A stretch of DNA of 64,000 nucleotides from Entophlyctis helioformis (taxonomy: Eukaryota; Chytridiomycota; Chytridiomycetes; Chytridiales; Chytriomycetaceae). Shown in pieces: positions 45,262-56,083 of this stretch (the first letter of the stretch is position 1; each line of letters starts with the position of its first letter). A model generated the notes under the pieces. The model did not search any database. It was not told the DNA's origin and saw nothing but the letters and a program-made list of their open reading frames with translations. The stretch lies in contig JAHLKH010000027.1 in NCBI GenBank assembly GCA_025526915.1, positions 62,001 to 126,000 of the forward strand, read 5' to 3'. A program made the position numbers and the translations under genes.

Positions 45262-47528
45262 ATGACCAGCTCGGTGGACGGACTTGGCCCGCTGTCGCTC
45301 GGAGCTGACAATGCGCAGCCTGCCGCCGCACGCACCGCCAAGGCGACGTACGTGGAGGCAACTTGCCCGCTGTATGCGTGCCTATCCGCAGCGTCTGACC
45401 CTTGTTTGCTCTGTCTGGGCGTCGGCTCGGCTCGGCCTGGCTTGGCTCGGCTCGGCCTGGCTTGGCTCGGCTCGGCCCGGCTCGGCTTGGCGGAACAGCA
45501 TCCTTCTCGAGCCGCTCAACGACACCTTCCAGACCAAGGTCATTGTGCTCACGCCAGACGAGCCCGTCAAGATTGGCCGCAAGGTGTCGGCCAAGGCCAT
45601 CCCCGAGACCAGCAACGGCATCTTCGACGCCAAGGTTCTGTCTCGTATCCATGCCGAGCTGACTCTCGACCACAACAAGGTTCGTCATCATGCCCTGGCT
45701 GTGTTGGCGACGGCCGCTGGCTGACCTCGGATGGTGCCCGTGCAGGTCATGATCAAGGATCTCAAGTCGAGCAACGGCACGTTCATCAACGGCAACAGGC
45801 TCAGCGAAGAGGGTGTGATGAGTGCGCCGAACGAGCTGCGCAACGGCGACCGCCTCGACTTTGGTGTCGACATCTTTGATGAGGACACGCAGGGTGTGTT
45901 GGGCCTGCCGTGCATGTCGGATCTGGGCAGCGAGTCCGGCACTGCGTCGTGCTGACATGATGCGACTGGCAAACAGTGGTGCTGTACAAGCGTGTTGCGT
46001 GCAAGGTGTCTATCCACTTTGGAGCAGACACGATCATGCGCTCGACAGCGTCGGCCATGGCTTCTGCAGTTTCGGCTGCGTCTGGAAATGGCAGTGGCGT
46101 GGGCCACGATCTGTTCCAAACGCTGAACATGGACCAGCGCGCCAGACACACAAGCATTGCAGAAGTCAATGCCCTGCTGGATGTGAGTTGTGGTGGCTAC
46201 GGTTGGTTTGCATCCCTTTCCATGATGGGCTGATCGAGCATATGTGGCTGCAGGAGGAGCTCAAGGTGTCCAGCGATGCTGCAAACATGCTGAGCGAGAT
46301 CCGGTCGACGTTTGAGTCGCTTGAGAACCAGCTTGTTCTGCCACCTTCAGCCAAGGCCAACAAGCGGCTGCCGCCTACACCGCTAGTGACGCCATCTTCG
46401 ACTGCACCGGTCTCCTCGGCTGCATCTGTGACAGACACGTCCCCGACACCCATGCAGTCTGGCCCGCCTTCCAAAGCCCAGTCTCCCAAAGCACAAGCAT
46501 CGCCCGTTTTGCAGCAGCACGACTTTGCACCCGACATCAATCGCTTGACGGCTGGCATCAAAGACGCCAACGATGCCGTGCAGTCGTTGCGTCAGGACAT
46601 GGATAAGCACGGCACGCGCATCAAGGACGTCGAGGCTTCAGTGCAGGCAGCAACGGCCATTGCAAAAGAAGCACAGTCGGCATCGGCAGCCATCGCGACC
46701 ACGCAGGCAACCATCGCAGCGTCAGCTGCAGCAGAGACTGGCCGCAACAGCCAGACACTCAGGGAGATTGCTGATCTGCGCACCACGATCACGGCCCTCA
46801 CAACTCGCCTGTCGGCGCTCGAGGCACAAGCTGCCACGCAGATACGCGAGTCTACAGACGCACGTACCAAGCTGAGTAACGAGATCCGCGACGTCTCGTC
46901 ACGCCACGCGCTGAGACTGGACAGCCTCGACAAGCAGTATGCCCATCTCCGCGACTCGGCCAAGGTGCAGGAGACTGAAAACGAGCGCGTGCACACGCAG
47001 ATGAGCAGTATCAAGACGGATGTCTCCAAGGCGGCTGCCGAGCATGTGCGTCGTGGCGAAGTCATTGAGGGGCTGGGTGATGCGGTCGTGTCCGTCAAGG
47101 GTACACTGGCACAAGTCCGGAGCGATCTGGATGCTGTTCGCAAGATTGCCGTTGCTGCCCAGAGTGCAGCCACGAGCTCAAGCGCGAGTGTGGCTGCCAC
47201 GGTCGAGCCTGCGACGCCGTCCAAGAACCGAAAACGCAGGGGCAAGACCGGCAGTGACTTGGCGTCCCTCGCGCGTTCGTCATCCACCGAGAGTCTGGCC
47301 GACTCGTTTGTCGAGTCTGCTGCCACGACCCCGGCAGCGTCACCGATTGCCGACGCCTCTGTCGATTCTACTGCACTACCACCCGTCCAAGCAAGCCCTG
47401 TGCAGACATACATTATCGCCGTCTTGCTGGGCATCACGACGGCTGCCTGCTGCATTGCTGGATACGTGGTCGTGGCGTACAACGGAGCGCTCGCACAAGG
47501 CGGCAGCTCCAGTCACACCGATCTCTGA
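45262..47528 (+). CDS. FHA / coiled-coil tail-anchored protein, SLMAP/Far10-like
   Basis: Exons 45262-45347, 45499-45679, 45746-45893, 45977-46182 and 46254-47528 give 631 residues. The FHA domain spans exons 2-4 with KIGRK, LSRIHAEL and KDLKSSNGTFINGNRL, the phosphothreonine-binding pattern. A linker and a long coiled coil follow, then a basic Ser-rich stretch (KNRKRRGK) and a C-terminal membrane span (YIIAVLLGITTAACCIAGYV) close to the end. FHA plus coiled coil plus tail anchor is the layout of animal SLMAP and yeast Far9/Far10 (Vps64), which place the STRIPAK phosphatase complex on ER/Golgi or nuclear membranes. All junctions keep frame. Confidence 0.82.
45424..45490 (+). repeat. 20-bp minisatellite in the FHA gene's intron 1
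   Basis: Unit GGCTCGGCTCGGCCTGGCTT repeated a little over three times, ending just before the 3' splice site at 45498. It fills most of the second half of the intron and leaves no usual pyrimidine tract. Confidence 0.85.
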
Positions 47529-47653
47529 GCCCATCGCATGTCGCATCTCGCATCCCGACTCCATCCCACCTCCACACCCCTCTTTTTGGTTATAAATGAA
47601 TGCAAATCTATCACACAATAGGCTGTATTCGATCGGCATCCGATGCGTACCGA

Positions 47654-47672
47654 GTCTGTCTGCCAGACAGAC
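47654..47672. terminator. perfect palindrome between convergent genes
   Basis: GTCTGTCTG-C-CAGACAGAC: 9-bp arms around one base, between the stops of the convergent FHA gene (47528) and Ser-rich gene (47683). The position suggests a 3'-end or boundary element; the function is inferred. Confidence 0.35.
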
Positions 47673-47682
47673 AGTCTGTCCG

Positions 47683-49815
47683 TCAGTACGAGATATTCAT
47701 GGATCGTCGCCGCATAAAGGAGAACCGACGCCGTCCGCTTGCCGGCTGCGCGTTGGGGACACTGTCGCCAGCATTGGCATCGACCGACAAGTCCAGCATC
47801 GAGTTCTTGATGACGCCGCCCGCGAGCCCAATCACGCGATCCACGTCCGCCATCACACGGTTCTGGTCGTTCTCGGTCTGGTAGAAGCCGACGAGTTCCA
47901 GCGGATGCAGCGTCTCGCCCAGCAGCAGCAGGTCGGTGACGTCGGCCGGCTGGTACGGCTCGACATCCACATATGCATGAGTGGCGGGCAGACTGGGCAG
48001 TTGGGGTGGTTTGAGCGGGTCGGCTGATCCGTGGCTGAGCTGGCCAACTGCGCTGGGACGCGAGAGGTGGAGCATGCTGCCTGCGCTGCCACTGCCGCGT
48101 TTTTTGGTCGCTGTGGCTGGATGGTTGCTGTCGTCCAGCCGCTCTTCAGAGATCCGCGATGTGGGCTTGGTTGCGTCGGACGGCGTGACGGAGGCTGCCC
48201 CTGACGAGGAGAGCCGCCGAGCTGCACGCGATTCGCTGGATTGCGTGGCAATGCCAATCACATGCAGGAGCGAGTGTCTGCGCGATTTTGATGTATCGAC
48301 CGCCGGCTGTGGCTGCTGTGGCTGCTGCGACTGTTGGGCAGTCGCCGATCCACTGCTGTTGAGCAGCCAGTTTCCGATTCGAAAGGGCTGTGCCGGTGGG
48401 CCAAGTGCCGGGTCAGAGCGCGACCGTGCACGCTGTGACTCGCTCAGCCCGTCGCGGCTTCCAGTTGCCGACCCGCCATCCAACTTATGCCGCGATCCTG
48501 GCCATGCCGTCTTTGCGCCATCAGCGTCAATGAGCTGAAGCACATCGTCAACGTCATGGCACACCACGCGCACAGTGTTGGTCTCGGCCTCAATCAGTGC
48601 ATCGTGGCGGCCTATCGAGAGGATCTCGTCCACGTCCATTGGTGTCTGGACATCAAGCACATCGACGCTCTGGAACCCGGGCAGCTTTGAAGGCAGCATG
48701 CCAGCCGTGCCGCTCGCCTTGCTTTTCGAGCTTGTGGGCGATGTGAGCAGCGGCGAGAGTGTCGCGTCTGTTGGCGGTGATGGCGCGGTAACATCAACGC
48801 GCAGAGAAAGCGGCATCTCTCGCACCGGGCTCGACGGGCCAGCCGACATGTTGCCAGCGTGCGTGCCAACAGCGAGCGGGCGTGGGTACGGCGTAGATGT
48901 GGATCGCGGCATCTTCTTCTGTGCTGCAGCTGGCTTGGACAGTTTGGGCGAAGGCGACGACGATGATGGCGGCAGCGGTGGTTGGGACTGGGCCGAGGAG
49001 GTGGACATGGCTGCCAGCGACGCCATCGAGCCTGCAGGCAGAGCGCGAGAAGTGGACAACGATAGCACGGAATCGACATCGACATGGCCAGATCCATCGT
49101 CGCCCGATGCAGCAGTGTTGGCAACCTGACTGCGACGGCTGCCGAGATACCGCACTGACCCCGCATCGTCACCGGCAACGCCACGGCCACTGTCCAGGCC
49201 GTTGCGGCTGCGCTGCACTGATCCACTGGCGCGTGGTTTGGAATGTTGTTGCTGCGCAGCTGGAGACGTCAGTGGCGATGACGAGGACGGTTCTGTTGGC
49301 ACCACGCCGCCGCCGCCGCCACCACCACCGCTGGCGGAATCAGCCATCGCAGCGGCAGCAGCGTGTCCCACAACACCAGGCCCAGCTAGCACACTCGCGC
49401 TTGGTGGGCCAGCGGCTTTGCCAATGCTCGTCGACCGCGACCGACTGCGCGTCAGTCCACCAGTCATGACAAGCAGCATGTTCTTGATGCCCTGACTAGA
49501 AGTCTCTCGTCGCAGTCCTGATCCGCCCACACTCGCTCGTCCAGTGACACTGCGACGACCGCTGAGCGACTCGTGCGACGTGTCTCGGCCACCTGAAATG
49601 TACAGCGACGCCCCTGCTGCTGCCGATGTGCCGGTTGCGGCTGCTGTGGCATTGCCCTGCGCGCCATTGGGGCCAACCGACTGCCGTTTGGCCGTGTGGT
49701 CGTCTTCGATATCGCGTGCTGCCTGGAACAGCGCATCAATGTCGGTGGGCTCGCTGTATGCATCTGCTGCTGCATGCGCGCTGGCACTCGCCGCGGCCGC
49801 GTTGCTCCAGCTCAT
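47683..49815 (-). CDS. Ser-rich disordered protein
   Basis: A single open frame of 710 residues from MSWSNAAAASAS. Mostly Ser/Ala/Gly/Pro low complexity with a poly-Gly run. Short ordered-looking islands: NMLLVMTGGLTRSRSRSTS, TPMDVDEILSIGRHDALIE with VVCHDVDDVLQLIDAD, and a conserved-looking C-terminal block (VDVEPYQPADVTDLLLL, HPLELVGFYQ) ending in a basic tail (RRRFSFMRRRSMNISY). The ATG lies 52 bp after the NELF-C/D stop on the same strand, and a TTCTTCTCGGCAG acceptor-like sequence sits just before it, so a spliced leader exon is possible. No family recognised. Confidence 0.65.
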   Translation of the reverse strand: MSWSNAAAASASAHAAADAYSEPTDIDALFQAARDIEDDHTAKRQSVGPNGAQGNATAAATGTSAAAGASLYISGGRDTSHESLSGRRSVTGRASVGGSGLRRETSSQGIKNMLLVMTGGLTRSRSRSTSIGKAAGPPSASVLAGPGVVGHAAAAAMADSASGGGGGGGGVVPTEPSSSSPLTSPAAQQQHSKPRASGSVQRSRNGLDSGRGVAGDDAGSVRYLGSRRSQVANTAASGDDGSGHVDVDSVLSLSTSRALPAGSMASLAAMSTSSAQSQPPLPPSSSSPSPKLSKPAAAQKKMPRSTSTPYPRPLAVGTHAGNMSAGPSSPVREMPLSLRVDVTAPSPPTDATLSPLLTSPTSSKSKASGTAGMLPSKLPGFQSVDVLDVQTPMDVDEILSIGRHDALIEAETNTVRVVCHDVDDVLQLIDADGAKTAWPGSRHKLDGGSATGSRDGLSESQRARSRSDPALGPPAQPFRIGNWLLNSSGSATAQQSQQPQQPQPAVDTSKSRRHSLLHVIGIATQSSESRAARRLSSSGAASVTPSDATKPTSRISEERLDDSNHPATATKKRGSGSAGSMLHLSRPSAVGQLSHGSADPLKPPQLPSLPATHAYVDVEPYQPADVTDLLLLGETLHPLELVGFYQTENDQNRVMADVDRVIGLAGGVIKNSMLDLSVDANAGDSVPNAQPASGRRRFSFMRRRSMNISY

Positions 49816-49867
49816 CGCGATCTGCCGAGAAGAAAACGAACTGGCACCATTCATTTGCGAGGGGATT

Positions 49868-51895
49868 TTACAGCAATTTGGCTGACAGCGAGTGAACCAA
49901 GTCCATATCTGCCTGGCTGAGCGTGTCCAGGCTACCAATATGCTCTGCAGACACAAGCAATGAGTTGCATTGCCAACATGCAGATATGCAGCACAAGCAG
50001 CGGATAGACGTACCGACAAAGGGCATAAAGATTGAAGAGTGGCCGCGCAGCGACTCTGGCGAGATGCGGTCCACGAGACCCACGATCATCATGACAAGAT
50101 CCCGGTTTGACGGTAGCTCGATCTGCGACAGCAGCTGTGGCCATCAACCCATCCTTGTTAGTTGCATCGCCAGCATATCCACTCCACCAGAGAGTGCTCA
50201 CCATGTGTAAAAAGTACACAATCAGCGAGTGGTCAATCTTCCCGACTTGGGAGGTCAGGTACTGGAACACTGGGATCATGTAGTTGGTTTTGACAAGCAG
50301 CAGAAAGTGGTCCAGGAACCGCTCCTTGAATTGGATCTGAGCATAGCAAAATGGCATGCATGTGTCAAGGCGAGTCCGTTGCGTCACACTGGGCAGAGGA
50401 CGCTCTCGACGGTACTTACGACGACAATCGGCGTGACGACTTTGTACTCGCCCTCAAAGAGCGTCTTCCAGATGGAAAACACCTTGTTGCGCTGTTCAGG
50501 CTGACGGATCGCAATCTGCACATGTACAGCGTCAGTCTCGTGTCCTTGTGTAACGCGGCAGGCACAATGGCATACGCACCTCGTCCAGGACATGGAAAGC
50601 AGGCGGCGAATCGCCCGTTGTAAACGACGTCCACTCGTAAAAGTCTGGATCCACAACCTTGCGGTCCAGCCAGTACAGCACAACCATGGCTGAGATGGGC
50701 TCGTTGATGACCGTTAAGAACGTCTCGAGATGGTCCTGCATCTGCGCCATGGTCGTCACGCGGTTGAACAGCGCCTCCAAACTCTTGAGTGTGTCAAATG
50801 TGCCTTGCACTGCTGTTGTGTCTGGCTGGTAACGTATGCGGAATGTCAGTAGATGGTCGAGACGGCATGGCAGCAAGCAGCTATCCATGGCATGCTTGCT
50901 TCTTACAGCATCGCCCCTGTTCGTGACGACCGCCGACGAGGCGAACGCGAGAAGCCAGAGCTTGTCGTCCATGTGGTTGATCGACCGGCCAGACCCAAAA
51001 CAGTCGGCCAGCAGTGCCTCCATGACGTAGGATGCGCGCAGGTACTCGATCGGCGGTGGATGCTCTGCCTGATAGGTTCTGTGCAGCTGGTTCAGTGTCC
51101 ACGATGCGTCAGTCGCGATCACAATCCTGCCAACGATACTGCCGATCAGCACGGCATGCAGCTCACCTTGATGATGTCGCCTGCGGTTGGCTTCCCCGAG
51201 CTGTAGATGTTGGTGAGCGAAGCCACCATGTCGGGAGGCAGATCCTCTGCGTATCGCACGACCTCGGAGAAGATGCGTGCCCTGAGCGTGAAGCGTCAGT
51301 CGCCGCGAGCGCACGAATGCACGGCTGCATGCCACTCACTCGTTCTCGTTGGCGGTCATGCGGTCCAGCTCCTCAATGATGCGGCGCAGGGCAAAGCCAG
51401 CATGCTCGCCGTCGACCCATTCGCCGGCCAGCTTGCGCAGCAGCGCATGGACCAGCACCAGGTTGTGCGAGTCGGCTCGGCACAGCGGCTGTCTCGGTTC
51501 AAGTGTGAGTGGCAGGAAGGCGTGCGTGAGACAACGCTGGAAGGCATGCACAGATGCGCAGGTGTGGCTGCACCCACCAGCAGACGTCCATGCACCCATG
51601 CGGCGACCTGCTCCTCCGGCACGTCTCGCAGCTCGTCGCTCAGCTCCACAAGACGCTTCACAAAGCCGTGCAGGTCGTGTGCAACAGAGACCTGCTGTTG
51701 CTCTTGTTGCTGTTGCGGCTGCGGCTGCTGCTGCTCTTGTCTGTGCCTGTGGCTTTGGCTGCTGTGGTTGCTCGAGGGAGTTACGGGCGATAGGTCCTGC
51801 GGCTGCGTCGTTGTGCCGGCGTCCTCGGTCTCCTCCACAACCTCTTCCTCGTACTCGTCGTCGTCGTCGTCGTGTCCCGGCATTCTGGCACTTGA
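49868..51895 (-). CDS. NELFCD: negative elongation factor C/D (TH1-type)
   Basis: Subunit of NELF, which with DSIF holds RNA polymerase II in promoter-proximal pausing. Reads leftward from an acidic N-terminus (MPGHDDDDDEYEEEVVEE) and Gln-rich stretch. Resolved junctions: exon 1 51578-51895, a 41-bp intron, exon 2 51340-51536, exon 3 51167-51281, exon 4 from 51086; the last intron brings in SLDTLSQADMDLVHSL and the TAA at 49868-49870. Family hallmarks: IFSEVVRYAEDLPPDM, LHRTYQAEHPPPIEYLRAS with LLAFASSAV, then a HEAT-like C-terminal half (RFLDHFLLLVKTNYMIPVFQ). Assignment is from remembered family motifs, so moderate certainty. It lies 68 bp downstream of the coiled-coil gene's stop. Confidence 0.72.
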
Positions 51896-51963
51896 ATCAA
51901 CTGAAATGTATCTAATTCCAAAGCCAACGTGGTATTGAAAATGCCCGTTTATATACGCCGCAA

Positions 51964-53382
51964 TCACATAACGATCAATGGACGGCTGTTCCGTCGCAGC
52001 TCGATGGACATCTCCTGTCGGAGCGCTGCAATGTCCTTTGCAAGGACCTGCCGCGTTTCAGCAAGCCGTCCGTCTAGCGCCTCCAGCATCTGCCTTTCGC
52101 CGTCGCGCATCTTTGCCACCGATGTCTTGAGCGCCGTCACGACCTGCACCATTGCCCCCGTCTCTTGCGTCCTCGCACTTTCGACGCGCTGGATCTCCTT
52201 GGCTAGCTGTGCTCGCAGCCCGTCAATGTCCTTGGCAACATCGCCAAGCCGCTCAGTCGTGACGGCATCTATCCGCTGCTTCTGCTCTTCGATGGCTTGG
52301 AAGAGACTGGCAAACCGTGTCTCGTCTTGCCGCTGCTGTTGATCGCCGTGCTCAAACACTCGGCGCAGACTCTCGTCGATGCGTCCGCCCAGATCGGCAA
52401 CGACTTGCGTCCGCTGATCCTCGTCGGCCTGCCGCGCATACGCCACACAGTACTCTTGCACGGCCTTGCCAAACTGCTGCACGCTCGTCTCGCTGGCCTT
52501 TATCACGCCATCCACCTGCCCGCTGAGCTGTGCCGTCTGTCCTTCAAGCCGCTGGATCGCCAGCTGGTGTTGGTGGCCAAACCGCGACAGCTCGGTCAAG
52601 CCTGCCGACTGCGACGCCAGGTTTTGCTTGATACTGCCCGTATCGTCCGCTACACGTTTGCCGAGCGCGTCCACTTCTTGCTTGATCCCGTCCACCACGC
52701 CACCAACCGTTGCCAGCACCACTTCCAGCCGCTTCTCGACACGCTCGTGCACCTCATCGACAAGCCGTTTCTGCGTCGCTTCGTGCTGTGCTTCAAGCCC
52801 TTGCAGCTGCTGCCGCATCCCTTGCGCGTCGGTCGTCATTTGCTTGGACAGAGATTCAACACGATCCTGCAGTTGGCGGAGAGACTGATGCATCTCGCGC
52901 ACCATGCTGTCATGGATGCGGTGTGCTTCGTTGAGCTCGGCGTGCAGCTTCGCCATCTCGACCATCATCATGCGCTGCAGGCGTTCTGACTCGCCCAGCC
53001 TGAACAGAATGTTTTGGAGATGCACGGCGTCCGATGCCTCTCCTGCTGCTGACCCTTGTTGTATCGGCAGCTGCGCTTGCATTGGATGGCGGCTGCTGTG
53101 GAACGGTCCGCCCGACATTGGCGGCGATGCGTAAGATGCGTGTGCGAATAGCTGATCGGATGCGTTCCATCGAGTGTCGATGGGCGACACCCCTGGATCG
53201 GGCAGATCAGTGGCGGATCCAGTGGACGGAATGGCCGGCAATCGTTGCAGCGGTGGCCGCTGAACCGACGACTCTCCTGGACCACGTCCGGCTGCATCCT
53301 TGCTCGGCTGTACTGGCACAGGTTGCTGCGCCGAATGGTGTCGCAGGATATCGCCATTGTCGCGTTGTGCAAATGTCCGCAT
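51964..53382 (-). CDS. coiled-coil protein, unknown function
   Basis: Intronless frame of 472 residues. The first 130 residues are Pro/Ser-rich and disordered; the rest is almost continuous heptad-type coiled coil (MMMVEMAKLHAELNEAHRI, MHQSLRQLQDRVESLSKQM, LEAQHEATQKRLVDEVHERV) rich in Gln, Glu and Arg. Long homogeneous coiled coils of this type occur in centrosome/basal-body and cytoskeletal proteins, but nothing here fixes a family. Its start is 67 bp from the divergent gene at 53450, and its stop 68 bp before NELF-C/D. Confidence 0.75.
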   Translation of the reverse strand: MRTFAQRDNGDILRHHSAQQPVPVQPSKDAAGRGPGESSVQRPPLQRLPAIPSTGSATDLPDPGVSPIDTRWNASDQLFAHASYASPPMSGGPFHSSRHPMQAQLPIQQGSAAGEASDAVHLQNILFRLGESERLQRMMMVEMAKLHAELNEAHRIHDSMVREMHQSLRQLQDRVESLSKQMTTDAQGMRQQLQGLEAQHEATQKRLVDEVHERVEKRLEVVLATVGGVVDGIKQEVDALGKRVADDTGSIKQNLASQSAGLTELSRFGHQHQLAIQRLEGQTAQLSGQVDGVIKASETSVQQFGKAVQEYCVAYARQADEDQRTQVVADLGGRIDESLRRVFEHGDQQQRQDETRFASLFQAIEEQKQRIDAVTTERLGDVAKDIDGLRAQLAKEIQRVESARTQETGAMVQVVTALKTSVAKMRDGERQMLEALDGRLAETRQVLAKDIAALRQEMSIELRRNSRPLIVM

Positions 53383-53449
53383 TTCTGGTCGGTCTGCTCA
53401 TCACGAGGAAAGAGTTCCTGGTTCGGGTTGCCAAGACAATGCAGATCTT
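53383..53449. promoter_or_regulatory. 67-bp divergent promoter region
   Basis: The whole interval between the divergent start codons of the coiled-coil gene (53382, minus) and the hypothetical gene (53450, plus). It must hold both 5' UTRs and core promoters unless the starts are misplaced. No TATA box seen. Confidence 0.45.
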
Positions 53450-54553
53450 ATGTGGGCTCTATACACCAACTATCAGGCAACCTATCGTCGCAACCAGCGA
53501 GATGGCAGGACATGGGTGAACCCAGGCGACATGCCAAAGGAGTCGACAGACGGTTTGTAGTGGCTAGTGCATGTCGTGCGCGACGCATCTACCAGCAAGA
53601 CTGATCTGCAGCATGGGCATGCCACGGCAGAGTCGCTTGTTCTCACCGGCGAGCCAGCACTGAGGCCGCGACAGCCTTTCCATCGGCGCAGCTACGAGCC
53701 AGGAGGGGTGCCATCAAAAGTAGCGCAGTCGAGCGTGCTGCCACTGACGTCTGAATCACCTGCTGAAATGGATGCAGTGCCAGCCACGCCATCCGAAGCA
53801 TCTGAAGCATCTGAAGCACTGGACGCATGCGATGCCTCGACACCATCAACACCATCGCTAGTGTCGTCAGACGACAGCCGCGACACGGTTGTGCGTCGCA
53901 ATGTGCGCGAGCTGGAACGCACCCTTGCCAAAGTACGTCGCGCCTTTGCCCACATCAGCCAAATGCACCAAACGCTGACACGACGCGTGGACCCACAGAT
54001 GTCAGTGCAAGAGACGCGCACCACAGACACAGACACGCAGCTGCACAGGCTGTACAACACGACCATGGACACGTGGTGCAGGCTGCATCTGGATGCCCAC
54101 ACAGAGCCCAGCCCGCGTATCCGCAAAACCATCCAAGACCGTGCACGCCGCCACTACCCACACGGCATGGCACTCCAAGGCACTGACCAGCACGACCGCA
54201 ATGCCGCTCTTCCCCACACTTGCCCGCCCGATCTCTTCTCGCCCACCGACCTCCCGCCTGACATGCATCCGTTTGAACTGCTGCGGCTCCTCAAAGCGCA
54301 CGAGAAATACCTGCTGATCGAGCAATGGCGGCAGCTGTGGGATGAGGTGCGGCCGGCACGACCGCGATGGTACGAGCTCAAGAGCAACGCCTTTTCGAGC
54401 GAGATGGGGCGGCATCGGCGAGTGTTGGCTGATCCGCGTCGGCAGGAGATGGAGTACCGCACGCGGGAGATGTTGGTGGATCTGTACCGCACGGCATGGC
54501 TGGATGCGACGTTGATGACTGGCGACGGTGGATGGGATGGCGCTGGCGAATAA
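53450..54553 (+). CDS. unrecognised 354-residue protein
   Basis: Exon 1 53450-53556 (MWALYTNYQATYRRNQRDGR) joins through a 39-bp GT-AG intron to exon 2 53596-54553. The middle is Ser/Ala-rich with a short heptad region (NVRELERTLAKVRRAFAHI). The C-terminal third looks folded: FELLRLLKAHEKYLLIEQWR, RPRWYELKSNAF and MEYRTREMLVDLYRTAWLDA. No signal peptide or membrane span. I do not recognise the family. The adjacent TAN1 gene starts 41 bp after its stop on the same strand. Confidence 0.6.
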
Positions 54554-54594
54554 AGGTCGGGGTTGACCGAGAGACGGTCGTCGTTTTCTTGACG

Positions 54595-55938
54595 ATGGGC
54601 AAACGCGAGGGTTCAAGCGACAACAGGACAGCTGGCGGCGACAGCCGTGGAGCCAAGCGGGCAAAGAACGCCAAGCGGCCAGTGTACAAGAAGGTGCCGT
54701 TGCTGTCGGATCAGCACTGTGGCTTCCTGGCTCGCAGCCAGCGTGCCATGCTTGCTTGCATGCATGCATGTCTAGCTGGCAGTGGCTGACAGTCTGGGTT
54801 GTGCAGGTCGACAAGTCGTTTTCGATCGAGCCAGGCATGGCAGGCATCCTGGTGACCTGCCACATGCGCAAGGACAAGCTGGCCACCAAGGAAGTGCGCA
54901 TGCTGTTCAACCAGGTGCGTCTTCGGCTTCCGTCGCATGCTCTTTGGTGGCTCTGCTCTGCTCTGTTCGGCCCGGCTTGGATGGCTGAGTGTGCGCAGTA
55001 CGCCGAAGTGCTCTATCCAGGCCATGCAACGCTGGAAGATGCCGACAAGACGGCAGACGACAACGATGACGACGACGCCGAGCCGCAAAGCATCGAGGAT
55101 GCATTCAAGCAAGAGGTCGCCAACCTCAAGAGCAAGAAGCGCTACCTGTTCTTCTGGGAACCACCAAGGTCGACTGCCTGATCTTCATCCGAGTGAGTCG
55201 CTTGCACCGTCGGGCCGGTCGCCAACTCGAGCTGACGGAGTGCCATGTGCGACTAGTCTCTTGAGCCTGTCAAGCCGGTCGAATTCATCACCCACATCCT
55301 GGAAGATATGATGGCCAAGAAGTCCAAGCGCACGAGGCAAGCCGGCATGCAGGCTGATCGCACGCATGCACCATCGCACAGCACCGAGACTGACACTCGA
55401 CTCAACTCGGCAGATACACGTCGCGCGTCATCCCTCTTACAGACACCTGTTTCGCCAATCCAACCGACATGATCGCACTTGCCAAACGCATCGTAGCGCC
55501 AACATTCGAGTCTGCCACGCCATTCACAGTAAGCCACGCCCCATTCTCCGCGTCGATCGGCGTCGCTGACACACGCTTCCGTCTGCCAGTATGCCATTGT
55601 GTCCAAAGCGCGCAACAACGACAGACTCAAGACCGCCGACATTATCCAGATCATTGGCGAGGCACTGCCGCCGGCACATCCGCACACGGTTGATCTGGTC
55701 AACCCGGACATTGTCATCATTGTCGAGGTGTTGCGCAGTATTTGTGGCATGTCGGTCGTACGAGACTACTACCGGCTGCGGAAGTTCAATCTGGAGAACC
55801 TGGATGGCGCGACGACAGAGTTGGGTGTCAAGCTTGCCAAGAGTCAGGCGGAGAAGGCTGCAAAGGTAGCGTCCGCGTCCGCGTCGGCTGACGCTGAAGT
55901 CGATGCCGAAGATGCCCGAGGATGGACAAGAGGAATGA
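54595..55938 (+). CDS. TAN1: tRNA acetylation cofactor TAN1/THUMPD1
   Basis: THUMP-domain tRNA-binding partner of the Kre33/NAT10 acetyltransferase, needed for ac4C12 in tRNA-Ser and tRNA-Leu. Exon 1 54595-54693 (MGKREGSSDN, basic), exon 2 54807-54914 (EPGMAGILVTCHMRKDKLA), exon 3 from 54999 (SIEDAFKQEVANLKSKKRYL), then VEFITHILEDMMAKKSKRTR, RVIPLTDTCFANPTDM, and AIVSKARNNDRLKTADIIQI with PDIVIIVEVLRSICGMSVV. The intron at 55337-55413 has a GC donor. One base seems missing near 55160. A 34-bp intron (55866-55899) would give a clean acidic end at TGA 55938; otherwise the frame runs on into the GPCR gene. Confidence 0.88.
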
Positions 55939-56083
55939 ATGGTATGGGGTTCATTTACACAAGAGAGTACCGTCTACTGCCTGTCCATCTCGCGGCGTGG
56001 CGATGCCGAGCGATGCACAATCGGATGCGCGTGCTGCTGGCCATGGCCATGGCCAAACACGGCGGCGGCAGGCAACGGTGCGA

